Shown: positions 37,126 to 51,225 of the stretch, piece by piece
Layout of the letters: every line of letters starts with the position of its first letter
Position numbering within the stretch: the stretch's first letter is position 1
Source of the DNA: Cephalopachus bancanus
Lineage: Eukaryota > Chordata > Mammalia > Primates > Tarsiidae
Assembly (NCBI GenBank): GCA_027257055.1
Contig: JAPVLO010000962.1
Span: 530,202-594,201, forward strand
DNA: 64,000 nt
Direction: 5' to 3'
The notes under the pieces: model-generated
Told to the model about the DNA's origin: nothing
What the model saw: the letters and a program-made list of their open reading frames with translations, nothing else
The model's database searches: none
Position numbers and translations under genes: made by a program

Positions 37126-38715
37126 GTGGTCACACTTTAGTGACCAAAAAGATTTCATACAAAAATTCTAGAGCATGTACCAAAGGTGAAAGTAAAGATT
37201 TCTGAGACATACCCCTGATCAATTTTGTATTCTTAATTTTCTCAGGGCCTTCTTTTTCTCCTTTTCAAGTGAGAAAATATAACTCTGATATCTTTCCAAC
37301 TCAAAAATAATTTCCTTCTACCATGTGGTGGGAGTGGGGGACATGATACATTATTTGCTTCTCCTGCCAAACCTGGCCACAGTCCTGAGTACCATCCTGG
37401 TAGTAGAGAGATGATGTATTTGTTTCATGCAATAGCATGAATAGTTAGTTAGAAATAGAAGTAACATTCTACCCAACATTTCTGCTTCTCTTCCCTAGCA
37501 CCATGAATACAATTTTAGCAATGTTTCTCTTCTTATATGAAACTCTAAAACACAAGTATACCGATTGCATCCCATTGCATTCTTTACAAATGAGATTTAA
37601 AAACAAGCATAAGTAAATTTGGAAAATAAACTAGTAACTCTCCTTAACGTAATGTTGACAGCCAAGTTTGAAAAGTGATATTTAAACACTCTGAGTAGAA
37701 TATCTGTGCTTTCATTTTTTACAATGACATTTATTAAACAATTTATATAGGAGTTAAAAACTAACTTCAAGAAAAAAAATAATGCTCGAATCTTCAGGTG
37801 ATCTTATTGTACTTTTCCAAGGACAAGCAGAACCAACATTACCCTGCCACATCTAAATTTTCTTTTAGAGTTTGTCTATTGTTTTTATTTGTGTGTTTTT
37901 ATCTTTAGAAATAGCTTTTTTTTTAACATAAGAGAACTGAAGGATACTAGTGGAAAATGAATTTAGACATTTTGATTGAAAAGCTAAGAATGTCTATAAA
38001 TTTTAAGTTTGTTTTGTTTTTTAGATTGGAAAATATACTTTATTTAGAAAGTACATTGGAGAGAAGAGAGGAGAGAGAGAGAGGAGATTCACCTCCCAAA
38101 GGTAGGGGAGGGGTTCAAAGCTAGGAAACATGGCAGCTATAGCTCAAAGGGCCACATGGACATCCCAGAGTTTAACAAAGCAATGGAATTTTAAGTTTGT
38201 ATTATAGGCCAAAGAGACCATAAATAATATATTTTAGATGATCAAGTTAAATTTTTCACTTAAAAAATACCTTCAAAGACAATGTGGACAATAGACTTGA
38301 GTAGAAGAAAGGACTAGTTATGCGTTACAGAAGCAATCCAATCGAGTAAGAACACCAAGATGCCAATGGGCACTAGGGTAGGAGCTGGAGGTTGATTGGA
38401 ACACATTTCAGATATATGACCAAAAGTAATAGGCTACACTATGAATGTCAAGGATGCAATAAGAATTACAGTTAACTCAGAGTTTTTGACATTGGGCAAT
38501 TGAATACCATACCCTTTTATTTTTATACTTTATTTTGTATATTTCCCATTTTTCTGAAAAGGTGGGCCCATTGATGCGCTAGTCAGTGCATCTAATACTA
38601 ATAAACCAGTGACAAAATATGTTGTACAAGGTATTAACATTGGAAAAAACTATCTATAAAATTATACTCTGACTAACTAGAACATAATGAGCATTGAAGT
38701 TAGAAATATTTAGGT
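37126..38715. other. Intronic sequence, no gene
   Basis: Contains a GAGAGGAGAGAGAGAGAGG purine tract near 38063. Otherwise no repeat recognised with confidence. Confidence 0.5.
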
Positions 38716-39025
38716 CCTTGTTTTTGTTTTGTTTTGTTTTGTTTTTTTTGAGTTGAAGTCTCACTCAGTCGGCCAGACTGGAGTGCAGTGGCCGCTCCCG
38801 GCCACCGCAGCCTCGACCTGCTGGGCTCCGGCGATCCTTCCACGTCAGCCTTCCGAGTTGCCGGAATTACAGGCATACGTTACCACGCCCGGCTGATTTT
38901 TGATTTATTGTAGGGATGAAGTCCTGCCAATTTGCCCAGGCGGGTCTTGTACCCGCGGGCTCAGGCAATTCACTCACCTCGGCCTCCCAAAGCGCGGGAT
39001 TACAGGTGGAGCCACCGAGTCCGGC
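38716..39025 (-). mobile_element. Alu SINE, lineage-specific, antisense
   Basis: Full-length with a (GTTTT)n-type head (38722-38744). CpG-rich right arm GGCCGCTCCCGGCCACCGCA. Inserted upstream of a sense MIR that starts at about 39030. Confidence 0.93.
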
Positions 39026-39029
39026 CCCT

Positions 39030-39215
39030 TGGTGCTATTTAGCTTTTAATGTCGGACAATTTAATGAACATTTTTTGAGTTTCGGTTTCTTTGTCTATAA
39101 GTAGGAGTAATTGTTGCTTCTACATACTGGGTTATTATGAGAATTAAGTAATGGCGTATACATAACTACTTAGCACATTTCCTAAAGCATAATAACATTT
39201 AGATAGGTCCCATTA
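39030..39215 (+). mobile_element. MIR SINE relic, sense
   Basis: GAGTTTCGGTTTCTTTGTCT, TGGGTTATTATGAGAATTAA and TTAGCACATTTCCTAAAGCA follow the MIR core and tail. Confidence 0.72.
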
Positions 39216-40519
39216 TTTGCAACTAACATTTTAATCAAATTTTTAGCATCAATTTTACATTTGGGGTTAATAAAAAAAATCACTGACTAGAAAGATTAAA
39301 TGAAAAGAGTGGAGGCTTTGAGAAAGAGATTGATATAAACACACTGAAATATGAGACATATACATGCCGAAAGAGAGAAAAGCATTTGGAACAGAAAGAA
39401 ACTATTAGATTGCATCTTAAATGTATGTGTTGCATTATCGGTATGTTAGATATTGGGTCTGATCCTGTGGGAGAAACAGAAATGGTCCAGATAACCTTTG
39501 CTATCAGAATGTCAAATGAATAATTTGTTTTACAAATTGCAGACAAAATGCTTCAGCTTAGAATTTTTAAGTGCTTAAAATAATTAGTAAATTCCCTGAC
39601 CCAGCTGTATAATTTTAGTGCTTCGCTCCTACATTTTGGATATGTGCTTCTGGGTTTTACACATCTTCTCAACTTGATGAGAATTTCTCCCAGAACTAAC
39701 TGGTCGATTTAGGTCTTGATGATTTAAAAACAGAACTTATGGAGTAATATATATTCACAACCCTTGATCATTTTATTATTGTTGGTTTTGTTGATTTTTT
39801 TAATCTGCTATAATATTAAAGATATAGTCATAATCTATTATACTTTGAAATAATCTTATTTTAGATTTATTAAATGAAAGAATATTCCTGCTGAGAATTT
39901 TTTTATTTAGAAATTATTATCTCACCTGAATCAATTTTTTTTTCTTGCTCGATTGCTTACAAAGAGATTATTGAGTGAAATTACAACATTTGGGGGCAAT
40001 TCAGTGTTCATACCTCACATAGATAATGATGACCTGTAATACAAAAATGTATGTCACACACTTTGTGGCCAAAGTCACGTTGGATCATATAGTCGATCAG
40101 GAAAGAAGTTGTGAGTGAAAATCTCCCTGCCCAGATGTGTGCATTAAGAGAACTTCCCTCAGAAAAATCTTTATAAAGAGAACATACAAGTAAAGCAGAA
40201 TTAAAAACTGACATTATTAATTCAAATTATATATACACAGGTGTTTAAGACATCTTTATTGGGTTTTATTTCTCAAGGGAGAAAATGACATTGAAGTATC
40301 TTTTGTGTGTTTCAGTAACACTCAAACCTATCTTAGTGACAGCACTGAAAAGTAGGCAAGATAGTGTCACACCAGATTAAAATTGTTTCCAGCTAAAGTA
40401 CAAAGCAGTTAGATACACACCTTTGATTACAAGGCATGCTGAAAACCATGGTAAAAAATATTCTGCTTAAAATTTTTCCAGACCCTTATTGACATTTTGT
40501 AATCACTAGAATAATTTAG
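39216..40519. other. Intronic sequence, nothing recognised
   Basis: AT-rich; small open frames on the minus strand have no support. Confidence 0.55.
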
Positions 40520-40828
<309 letters not shown>

Positions 40829-41599
40829 TAGAGTCACATTGCTTGCCTTTCTAATGTTCTCCTTACTTAGTCTTCATAAATGCTAGTCTTAGCTAAAGCT
40901 AGAGTTAATGAAGTATGTGCCTCTAAGGTGGTAAAATATATTTCATCTTCCAAAATTAACTTAAAAGTTAAAATTCAGGATTTTCACACCTTTCACTCTA
41001 TCTCTTTAAAGAAAGTATCTACGTGACAGCTTTAGGGGACAACCAAGGAGCTCTCTGAAATTTGAAGTAATGAATAGTCAATTGCAGCACAAGATAAGCA
41101 TAAAACATACAATATTTAAAAATATATTCTCTTCTGAAAGTATTTTAATATTTAAAATGTGTGTTTAAAATTTCAGAAAGTTAGCCATGTAATATATATA
41201 CTTTGGCTCAATGACCTTCACATCAATTTTTAAGATAACATAATTTGTTGATATACATTAAAAAAGCAAAATTTAAATGGAAATGGTGCAAAAAATAGCT
41301 AATTTAAATGATCACTTACTTAATTTCATTAGAGTTCTTTTGTACAGTAGCTAACATAATATTTTCCACATGTAGGCACTCATTCAATACTTGTTGATAG
41401 ATGAATTAAAGTCATTCCTTCCTTTTTTAAAAAAGATATTTACTTAATCTATAACAGTTCAATGATTCATTTTTGTGTTTTAATGGTCATTTATTAATTA
41501 GTTGTGAGTGCAAATTTGCTAGAAAAATGAAAAAACTGAACATGAGCAATCTCTTGTCTGATATAAAGGAGCGTTATTATGGTCATATGATTCTGTTAA
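40829..41599. other. AT-rich intronic spacer
   Basis: No repeat or gene recognised. Confidence 0.55.
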
Positions 41600-41681
41600 A
41601 ATATGAGTCAGATTACATGATTTCCTGCTAAAGACCCTCCAGTGACGGTTCCTCTCAGTTCACACTAAAGCCATGATGGTT
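41600..41681 (+). mobile_element. L2 LINE fragment, sense (left part, split by Alu)
   Basis: CTAAAGACCCTCCAGTGACG, CTCTCAGTTCACACTAAAGC matches the L2 block that precedes the 3' UTR. Continues after the Alu at 42002. Confidence 0.75.
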
Positions 41682-42001
41682 TGTTGTTTTTTTTTTTTTT
41701 TTTTTGAGTCAGAGTCTCAATCTGTTGCCCAGGCAGGAGGGCAATGGCACAGACACAGTTATAGCTGACTGCAGCCTTGATCTGCTGGGCTCAGGTGACC
41801 TTTCCACCTCAGCCTCCCAAGTGCAAGTAGCTGGGACTACAGGCATATGCCACCATGCCCAGCTAATCTTTTATTTATTTTCTGTAAAGATGAGGTCTCA
41901 CTATGTTGCCTAGACTGGTCTCGAACTCCTGGGCTCTAGTGATCTTCCTGCCTTGGCCTCCCAATATGCTGGGGTTTCAGGCATGAGCCACTGCACCCAG
42001 A
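41682..42001 (-). mobile_element. Alu SINE, old, antisense
   Basis: Full-length, poly-T head 41688-41705, diverged; inserted into an L2. Confidence 0.93.
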
Positions 42002-42545
42002 CCATAACTCACTTTTGATAATCTAATGTCCTACATGATCTACCCTGGTCCACATACAACAAAGATCAAATCTTTGACGTTGTCTTCTATCACTCCAGTC
42101 CTCTCCCACTCCTGCTTTCCTCTTGCTCCTACTCACTGACTTCTACATACATTTCTCTTAAACTCATCTTTATACTTCAGAACACTTGCACTAGTTGTCT
42201 TGTCTATCAAGAATTTTCTGGCTCCAAATATGTGCAAAGTTCTCTCCCTCATAGCGCTTAAATCTTTACTGAAAGAACAGCTTCATGTTTCCTGATTGTT
42301 ATATTAAAAACTGCATGCACTCCCCTCAAATAAATACTTATTTTCCTTCTTTAATGGCTTCTAGAGCACTTAATATTATCAGGCACTGTACATTTAGCAC
42401 ATTTACTTTTATGTTTTCTTATTCCCTTTATTGGAAGATAAGTTTCCTTATGGAAGGAATTTTGTGTTCTAGCAACAGCTTTCCCTCAACACCTAGAATG
42501 GAGCCTGCTACAGAGTGGGTGCTCAATGAACATTTGCTAAATATG
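42002..42545 (+). mobile_element. L2 LINE 3' end, sense (right part)
   Basis: CCTACATGATCTACCCTGGT, CTTTATTGGAAGATAAGTTT and GTGCTCAATGAACATTTGCT follow the L2 order up to its 3' terminus. Confidence 0.82.
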
Positions 42546-43544
42546 AGAAAATCCCCAACCCAAAACTGCCAAAAAATGAAAGTAATGATGGAGTGATGAC
42601 ATTTGTTTTCATTCACTTTGAATCTGCTTGGATGGATGCTACTGTTATTTCTTTAGTATTAACAGGGATTTAAAAACAAAGGATCCAGATGGTCAGAAAT
42701 AATAATGGAAGGCATATAGAAACGTGTTTTGAATTTCTGCCAATTTGGCAACAACATCTGAGCAGCTCCCTCAGTTTTTATTCTTGCAAATTCTCTGTTA
42801 TCTCCTCAAATATGTTGAGGCTGCTTCTTAAGGAGGAAAAAAAAAACTATTTTCAAAATTTTAAACATTTGTATGTTTGTGCTCCTGTGTGTTTGAGCTT
42901 ATATCAATCCTAACTTTAACATTTTCATTGTTTTGCTTGTAAATGATCTTCCAAAACCAACACTAAAGCTGTTACATGATAGCTGTAGAAACCTTGATCC
43001 TATATTAGACAATTTTCCAATACCGGGGGCAAAAAATGAAACTCTGATCCTAAATTTGAAAATTTTTTTCTAAACCATGATCTAAGGAAAACATATAGGT
43101 GGAGTACAGCATTTGTTTATCAGACATGTTTAATAATTTGGACAGTGTAGAATTTTAGGAGATATTTGAAAAGCTTTTACTAACAAGAAGAAGGAAGATG
43201 GGTTAACCAGGAAAGGCATTGAAGAAAAATTTCTCAAAAATTGGAAACTTTGAGTCAGCTAATTTTTGGCTATAAAGAATTTTTTCATTCTTCTTTCAGT
43301 TATACTCATATGCTTTTATTTTTAAAAAAGATGTTTTTAATTGTTGCTATATGAAAGTAGTAATTTGTCAATGTTTCCTTATAGCAAAATATCCAAGACA
43401 CACAAAACCTGAAGTCTTGATTTGGAAAGATGCAATGGACTTTACAGTTTTCTGTGCCAATAAAAAGGCAAATTAAAAGGATAAGAAAATCCATCTAAGC
43501 TCAGAACAGTGGCTTTCTTTTACTTATTGCTTTTCATTTATTTG
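42546..43544. other. Intronic sequence, nothing recognised
   Basis: No repeat or gene assigned. Confidence 0.55.
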
Positions 43545-43700
43545 TTTTACATACTATGTGCCCAAGGATATGCTAAGTGCTTCACAACCATTTTTATTAT
43601 TTTTATACAACAATTCTGAATGGTTGATCTTATACATCATTTAACTTGGAGAAAATTAAGGCCTAGAGTTGTCAGAAAATAAAACTAAGCTGGGTTTTGC
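43545..43700 (-). mobile_element. MIR SINE relic, antisense
   Basis: ACATACTATGTGCCCAAGGA, TGCTAAGTGCTTCACA and GAAAATTAAGGCCTAGAG match the antisense MIR tail and core. Confidence 0.75.
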
Positions 43701-44153
43701 TTGTTGTACAAGAGAGAGCTATATTTCAGAAAGTTCAGGAAGTCTTCCTGAGAGCTGACAAAAAAGGGCCAAGCGGAATGTATTGCTCACTAGGAGGGTT
43801 GCTAGACATTTAAGTTCTTTTTTTTCCATTTTGATTAGTCATTTTTCTGTCTTTTATTATTAAATCACAAGCACTGGTTTTAATGTGATTCTATGTGGGT
43901 TACACAAGTCTCTGTAAAGAGCACATGCTTGGGATTTGGCCGATTTTTTTTTTTAAATAAGTAGACAAAATTCCTTGTCCCATATCACTAGGTGTTGAGA
44001 GGAGGTATACGAATTTGCAACATAGTCATTTCATTTGGAACTGTTTGTGTTCCTTGGTTGCTGGTTGTTGTTTTGCTATGTTACCAAGTTAAAATCTTGG
44101 TTTAAAATAACTGTTTTGAAGTATAATTCTGTTCTTTAAAAAGACCTAGAGAA
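43701..44153. other. Intronic spacer
   Basis: No repeat or gene recognised. Confidence 0.55.
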
Positions 44154-44446
44154 GCCAGGCGTGGTGGCTCATGCCTGTAATTCCAGCACTTTGGGAGGCT
44201 GAGGTGAGAGGACTGCCTGAGTCCAGGGGTTAGAGACCAGCCTGAGCAACTTGGTGAGATCTTGTCTCTATGATAAATCAAAAAATTAGCCAGGTGTGGT
44301 GGCACGTGCTTGTGGTTCCAGTTACTTATAAGGCTGAGGTGGAAGGATCGCCTAAGCCCAGCAGGTCAAGGCTGAAGTGGCCATGAGCCTGTCGCTGTAC
44401 TCCAGCCTGGGCAACAGAGTGAGACGCCGACACTTAAAAAAAAAAG
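44154..44446 (+). mobile_element. Alu SINE, full length, sense
   Basis: Complete dimer with GAGCAACTTGGTGAGATC left arm (no 5-bp deletion) and a short A-tail; intermediate age. Confidence 0.94.
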
Positions 44447-44595
44447 TTCACATTTTTAAACAACAACAACAGTGAACCAAGCGATAGCTTATAAAATGCA
44501 TATGAAAACGTGTGAGGTAATATGGCTTTGAGGCTTGTTCTTTAAAGATTGTTTGGAATTTAGAACATTTAAAAGGATAATTCTTTACACAAATA

Positions 44596-45030
44596 CTGTT
44601 TATATTTATTTAATTACTTACAGTGCTTACTAGATGCCAGATGTCATTCTGGTGCTTTTAAAATAGTAAAGAATATAATCCTCCTAAAAAACCAAAAGGT
44701 AGGTATAGTTTCTTTCTTTTCTTTTTTTTTTATATTTTGAATCAGACTATCGCTGTCACCCAGTTTGGAATGCAGTGGCACGCTCATGACCACCTCAACC
44801 TCGACCTGCTGGGCTCAGGCAATCCTTCTACCTCAGCCTTCCAAGTAGATGGAACTATAGGCATGCACCACCACACCTGGCTAATTTTTTAATTTATTGT
44901 AGAGACGAGGTCTCACCAAGTTGTCCAGAGTGGTGTCGAACTCCTGAACTCAGGAAATCCTCTCAACTTGGCCTCTCAAAGTGTTGAGATTAATTTCATT
45001 TTTATGTTGAAGAAATTGAGGCACAGAGAG
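44596..45030 (-). mobile_element. MIR SINE, antisense, left part, interrupted by an Alu
   Basis: TACAGTGCTTACTAGATGCC...AGGTAGGTATAG (about 44620-44710), then after the Alu GAAGAAATTGAGGCACAGAG (45010-45029), are collinear with the antisense MIR. The remainder continues at 45661 after an L1. Confidence 0.82.
44711..44993 (-). mobile_element. Alu SINE, antisense, inside a MIR
   Basis: Antisense dimer from a T-rich head through CACCCAGTTTGGAATGCAGT to GCCTCTCAAAGTGTTGAG, 5' terminus eroded. Faces the sense Alu at 44154 across a 265-bp spacer. Confidence 0.9.
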
Positions 45031-45660
45031 TTTATTTTTTTAATTTAATTTAATTTTAAAGATGTAGGATACAATTCAGGGCTAGGTATATAAGTGGGCA
45101 TCATACAGATGAATTTTGAGTCTCCCATTGGTCCTCACTTCGTCTGGTTTGGGATCAAATAGCTTTATTAATGTTATATCCCCCCTCACCACCCCCCGCC
45201 CCCAGGCAATTTCCTGCTTTGCCAACCCTTTCTTATAGTATTATGATAAATGTTCAGGATCTACTTATGAATGAGAACATGTGGACCTCAGTTCTTTGTT
45301 TCTGGATAGATCACTGAGTATGATAGAATCTAAATCCATCCACGTTGTTGTGAAGTCCATAATTTTGTCCCTCTTTATGGCTGTGTAATATTCCATCGTG
45401 TATGTGTACCACATTTTTTTATTCAGTCCACTTTCGATAGGCAGTACAGTTGGTTTCATGTTTTTCCTCTTGTGAATAGTGCTGCAATAAAAATGTGTGT
45501 GCACGTATCTTGTAGAATGAATTGAATCCCTCTAGGTATATTCCCAGAAGGGAGATTGCTGGGACATATAGATACCACCTAACTCCAATCAGGATGGCCA
45601 TCATTAATAACTGAAAAAACAACAGATGCTAGAAAGGATACAGAGAGAAGGGTATGCTTT
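45031..45660 (-). mobile_element. LINE-1 3' end, 5'-truncated, antisense
   Basis: Antisense L1: 3' UTR at left (TTTTAAAGATGTAGGATACA) and the ORF2 C-terminus on the minus strand (about 45265-45504, peptide with WYTYTMEYYTAIKRDKIMDF, typical of L1 ORF2). The target duplication GGCACAGAGAG at 45020-45030 and 45661-45671 is perfect and lies in a MIR. Confidence 0.96.
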
Positions 45661-45785
45661 GGCACAGAGAGGTTAAATAAATTGTCCACAGTTACACAGC
45701 TGGTGTGGGATCCAGGAGTTGATCTAGGTACTCTGACTTTAATGACCATGCTCCTGATCATCAGTTATGTTGTAACGAAGTGCTG
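45661..45785 (-). mobile_element. MIR SINE, antisense, right part
   Basis: GGCACAGAGAGGTTAAATAA, GTTACACAGCTGGTGTGGGA and TGACCATGCTCCTGATCAT complete the MIR interrupted by the L1 and Alu. Confidence 0.88.
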
Positions 45786-47439
45786 ACTACAGAAGACTTA
45801 GGGCACAGGAAGAAGTGCTACCACAAATAACCTTGCTCCCAACCACGATGGCTTGGGGCATTTCCATCCCACAAACTTCCTGTAACTTTGAGATAATGTC
45901 AACTCCTGGTTCTTTATGGAACTTCATATGTGTTGAGGGCTATCGAGCAATGCCCATGCATCCAGAATTGTTGGATTATTATTCCTTGTTAGTAGACCAT
46001 CTGCAAGGAACCCTATTAGTAAGATTATTTGGATACAGTTGTCTGACTGTTGGCCTCATTGTCGTATTTTGAAATGTTGGCTGCATTTCATTGTGGCAAA
46101 TTACTTTTTGGAAGTACTTCTTCTACCTGAGGCTATTCTTTCTATTTTTATATTACTCATAGTTTTGAGTTATGTAGTTCACTTCACTAGTAGAATTGGC
46201 AATATTCTGTGTGGTGGTGGCACTTTTATTAAATATGGGGAAAAAAGTGAAGCTTTTCTTTGCCACCAATATAAAAGTCTGATGAGCCCTTGTAAAAATG
46301 AATGTGTAAAACTAAACTAAACTGAAAAGTCAAATTAAGGTATAGGTACAGTCTTTAGTTAATAAATATTATTAATAAACAAAATGAAGTTTTTGGTCTC
46401 TCCTTGTATTGTTTGAGATTATATTAGGTAAAAATGCAAACGTAATACATGTTGTTCATTGGCACATTATCTAATCTATAAAATTTTACTTTCTCTAATG
46501 ATATTCCTAAATATCATATTCTATTTTAGGTTTATCCTAAATAACATAATAATAAAATTGGTCATTCTCTATGACCTCCCCCAATATTGTTACATAGGAA
46601 AAATAAACTTTTTTCTATTCCCAAATAGCAGTTTAGGTAGTGAATTTCATTCTCACCTGCCAGGAATTTGAACAAAATTAAGAGCATCAGTCGGCCAAAT
46701 TTCATTTTTGTCCTATTTTTACTATCATCTCAGTACATCAAATTGGTTATGAAAAAATTGTGCTTCCAATGCTCCCTATGATGTCCATTCGTCCTTGTAC
46801 TCTCTCAGATGTGGCTCTATTCCAGTTTCTCATCTGTGGATCTTCTAGTCCTTTTAAATGCCCTCCTGGATAGGACCCAAAACTGGATAGAATCCACTGG
46901 CTTTCTCTTCCATGTGGTCTACATCTGTTTCCCAGAAAGCACTTAGGCACCGTCGTGATCAAGGGGGAGGTTTTGGCCAAGCTCAAAATAGTACCATTCA
47001 CTTGTCTTTGTCCCCAAAGCACCCACACTGATGTCCTCAATTTTCCAGACAGGAGTCAGATCCTGATCCATGGTCCTCAACTGCTGGGAGAAACCAACCT
47101 CTTCATGTGGCTCCCGTGACTCTCTCTCACTATGTTTTAAGTTAGAAAGTGTCTTCCATCACCATTCCCCCTAGTGGTCATGGAGACCCTCAATGCCCAA
47201 TTCTCTGCAAATAAATGTCTAATTCTTTATAGTTCTTCAGTGAGTAAGGGAGTATGAGAATGTCAAATATGTGTCTTTGGAAAGTCTGCATATGAAGTTT
47301 TGAAATGTTTATCAGTCAATCTTAGTGTTTAGCTGAACTGTTAATGGTAACTTTGTTTTACAATTATTAAAAAGAATTAATGACTATTAGTGAAAAGCAA
47401 AGGAGATGGAAAATTCCTTAATTCTGTATTTGCTTGTTC
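45786..47439. other. Unassigned segment with GC-richer patch (46745-47230)
   Basis: About 45815-46320 holds two overlapping open frames with a hydrophobic stretch, and 46747-47040 an open frame on the minus strand. None matches a family I recognise and none has credible splice sites. They could be old retroelement fragments; I could not decide. Confidence 0.35.
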
Positions 47440-47560
47440 ATGTTTATCACCTGAGTTAATCACAACAATTCTGTTGGGTTGGGAATATTATTCCCAATTT
47501 ACAGAGAAGAAAACTAAGTTTCAGAGAGTAAATTTTTTTAAGATCATACAGACACCATGG
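47440..47560 (-). mobile_element. MIR SINE relic, antisense
   Basis: ATTATTCCCAATTTACAGAG and AAAACTAAGTTTCAGAGAG match the antisense MIR core. Confidence 0.75.
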
Positions 47561-47748
47561 AAATAGAAATATCTGCTATACAACCACAGGTAAGATATGT
47601 ATGTCCCATCACCAGAGTCAGCCTAAGACTGCCCACCTCATTTCTCAGATAGGTACCTTTTTTTTTTTGAAGATTTGTATATAAAAATTGTTTAAGGTCA
47701 TTTCTATTACTAACAATTTTGAACATAGCACATGATCTTAACATGTGA

Positions 47749-49049
<1,301 letters not shown>

Positions 49050-49510
49050 AGTCTTTCTCAAACTTTGATCTCAGGACCCTCTGGAACTCTTAAAATGTAT
49101 TGAGGACCTAAAAGAACTTTTGTTATGTGGGTGATAACTATTGATATTTACTGCATTAAATATGGGATATTCTAAAAAACAAAAAACAATAAATCCAGTA
49201 CATGTTAACAAAAAATAGCTTAGTTTTTTTTTTTTTTTTTATGAAAAAATAACTATTTTGAAAAAAAAAGCAGTGAGAAGACTGCATTGTTTTACACTGT
49301 TACGCATCACTTTAATGCCTGGCTTCATGGAAGACAACTGGATAATCATATCTACTTCTGTGTTTCTGTTGCTATGTCATATTTCATGTAGTCTCTCGAA
49401 TACTTCACTGTATACTCCCAAGAGAATGAGAGAAAGAAAGCAAATAATATCTTAATATTGTTATGAAAATCATTTTGACCTTATAGATCCCCTACAAGGA
49501 GTTCAGCAAT
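49050..49510. mobile_element. hAT-Charlie-type DNA transposon relic
   Basis: CAGTCTTTCTCAAACTTTGA, CTCAGGACCCTCTGGAACTC, TTTGTTATGTGGGTGATAAC, CACTTTAATGCCTGGCTTC and GAAGACAACTGGATAATCAT follow a mammalian-wide hAT-Charlie element I recall. Interrupted by a T-run (49216-49233). The right terminus is not clear. Confidence 0.65.
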
Positions 49511-50333
49511 CCCTGGAGAGCCTTGAATCTAGAGAGTTTCAGCCCTCTAAGTAGAACACAGATCTATTGGCACGGAGAGAGGAGGACATTAGTAACTGAC
49601 ATTCTGATAAACAAAAATTTAAAAACATATAATTAAGAAATAGGTGATTGAGTCGTAAGCAAAACAATCAGATGAAGAGTCCACAATATCAAGCCCTATG
49701 CCGTGCTACTTTCCCTTCTGGTTAATGATGTAACTTATTTTTCTAGAGAAATCATGTGTTGGCACAAACTTTTTAAAACAAGAATACACTTATTACAAGA
49801 TTATCCTTCAAAATATAGAACAACTAACATGCTATCATAATTTCTCATCTCTTATAAAATAATTTTAGTACCTTAAATAATTCCGTTTCTAGCATGGATT
49901 GAGAGTCCCCACCATACTTGCTATTTTTCCCTGAATGTGTTTTAGTTGATCTGTTCTTAAAGTTTGATATCGAAACTTAATAACGTTTGGGATGAACATT
50001 TTAAAATGAGACAAACCTTACTTTGGTCTAGAAATGAAAACTTCCCCATTCTTCACTTCATACTATAAATATATTACACATATACTTTAAACGGGATAAA
50101 ATAACAAAATTGTCCTGTATTTAATTTTATGTGAAACAACACTGTCCTTGGATTTTTAGAAAAAAGACGTGGTGATATTTTTTGATAATGTCTTTCTAAA
50201 TAACTGGATCAGACATGGAAGAAACAGAACAATTATAAGAATTTAGGTGATTTTGTAAGGAATTCAAATCTCAAACTTCCTTTCTTTTCTAATAGCATAT
50301 ATTAAGTACTAAATTGTAAATGTTAGATTTATT
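49511..50333. other. Intronic sequence, nothing recognised
   Basis: AT-rich; no repeat or gene assigned. Confidence 0.55.
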
Positions 50334-50349
50334 AAGAATAAAAAATTTA

Positions 50350-50633
50350 GCCGGGCTCGGTGGCTCAGCCTGTAATCCCGCACCTTTGGGAGGCTGAGGT
50401 GAGTGGATTGCCTGAGCCCGCGGGTTCGAGACCTGCCTGGGCAGTGAGACCTCATCTCTACAATAAATCAAAAAAAATCAGCTGGGCATGGTAGCGCATG
50501 TCTGTAATTCCAGCTACTTGGAAGGCTGAGGTGGAAGGATCACTGGAACCCAGCAGGTCGAGGCTGCGGTGGTCAGGAGCGGCCGCTGCACTCCAGTCTG
50601 GGTGACAGAGTGAGACTCCAACTCAAAAAAAAA
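50350..50633 (+). mobile_element. Alu SINE, lineage-specific 5-bp-deletion subfamily, sense
   Basis: Full-length young copy. Perfect target duplication AAGAATAAAAAATTTA at 50334-50349 and 50634-50649. Diagnostic left arm CCTGGGCAGTGAGACCTC. First arm of an inverted Alu pair with 51226. Confidence 0.97.
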
Positions 50634-50649
50634 AAGAATAAAAAATTTA

Positions 50650-51209
50650 ATGAGTTTTCAAAATAGAAAAAGTAAGGAAAAAGGGACTGTACTTCATTTG
50701 GGACAATCTCATAATCTACACAGAGCTATTTGAAAAAAATATGTGCTATATTACCCACAATCTTATGTTCAACACAGAGCTCCTTGAAATAAATTTCTAC
50801 TGTATAACTTTCATGTAGCAATAATAAATTAAATTTGAATTTCTTTTCAAAGTATGACCTCTACATTTTAGAACTCAGTGCATAGACTCCTTTCCAGAAC
50901 TATGTCTAATCCTGTATTCTTTGCAGGTCTACCTTTGATAGTTTTTTCCCTGAGGTACAAATAACAATAGACAATAATCAAATTACTAAGGGCTAAGGTA
51001 GCCTTGACTCAGAAACAGAAAAAAAAAAAAAAAAAAAAAGTCTTTCTATTCCTAGAACCTTACTTTGCAATAATCTGTTATCTAATGTATAACAAGATGT
51101 ATTTGTGGTTCAAAAGCCATGAATTACTTTTGAATTGAGAAACTCTATGCTATTCTTTGTTTATCCCCTGTTAGAGTTCACTGTATTTTATTACCAATAC
51201 CAGCAAGAA
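50650..51209. other. AT-rich spacer between inverted Alus
   Basis: Contains an A-run at 51019-51039; nothing else recognised. Confidence 0.6.
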
Positions 51210-51225
51210 TAGGATAGCTATTCTT

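Noticed and set aside
45265..45504. 79-codon minus-strand frame with WYTYTMEYYTAIKRDK
   Set aside because: It is the C-terminus of L1 ORF2 in a truncated element, not a host gene.
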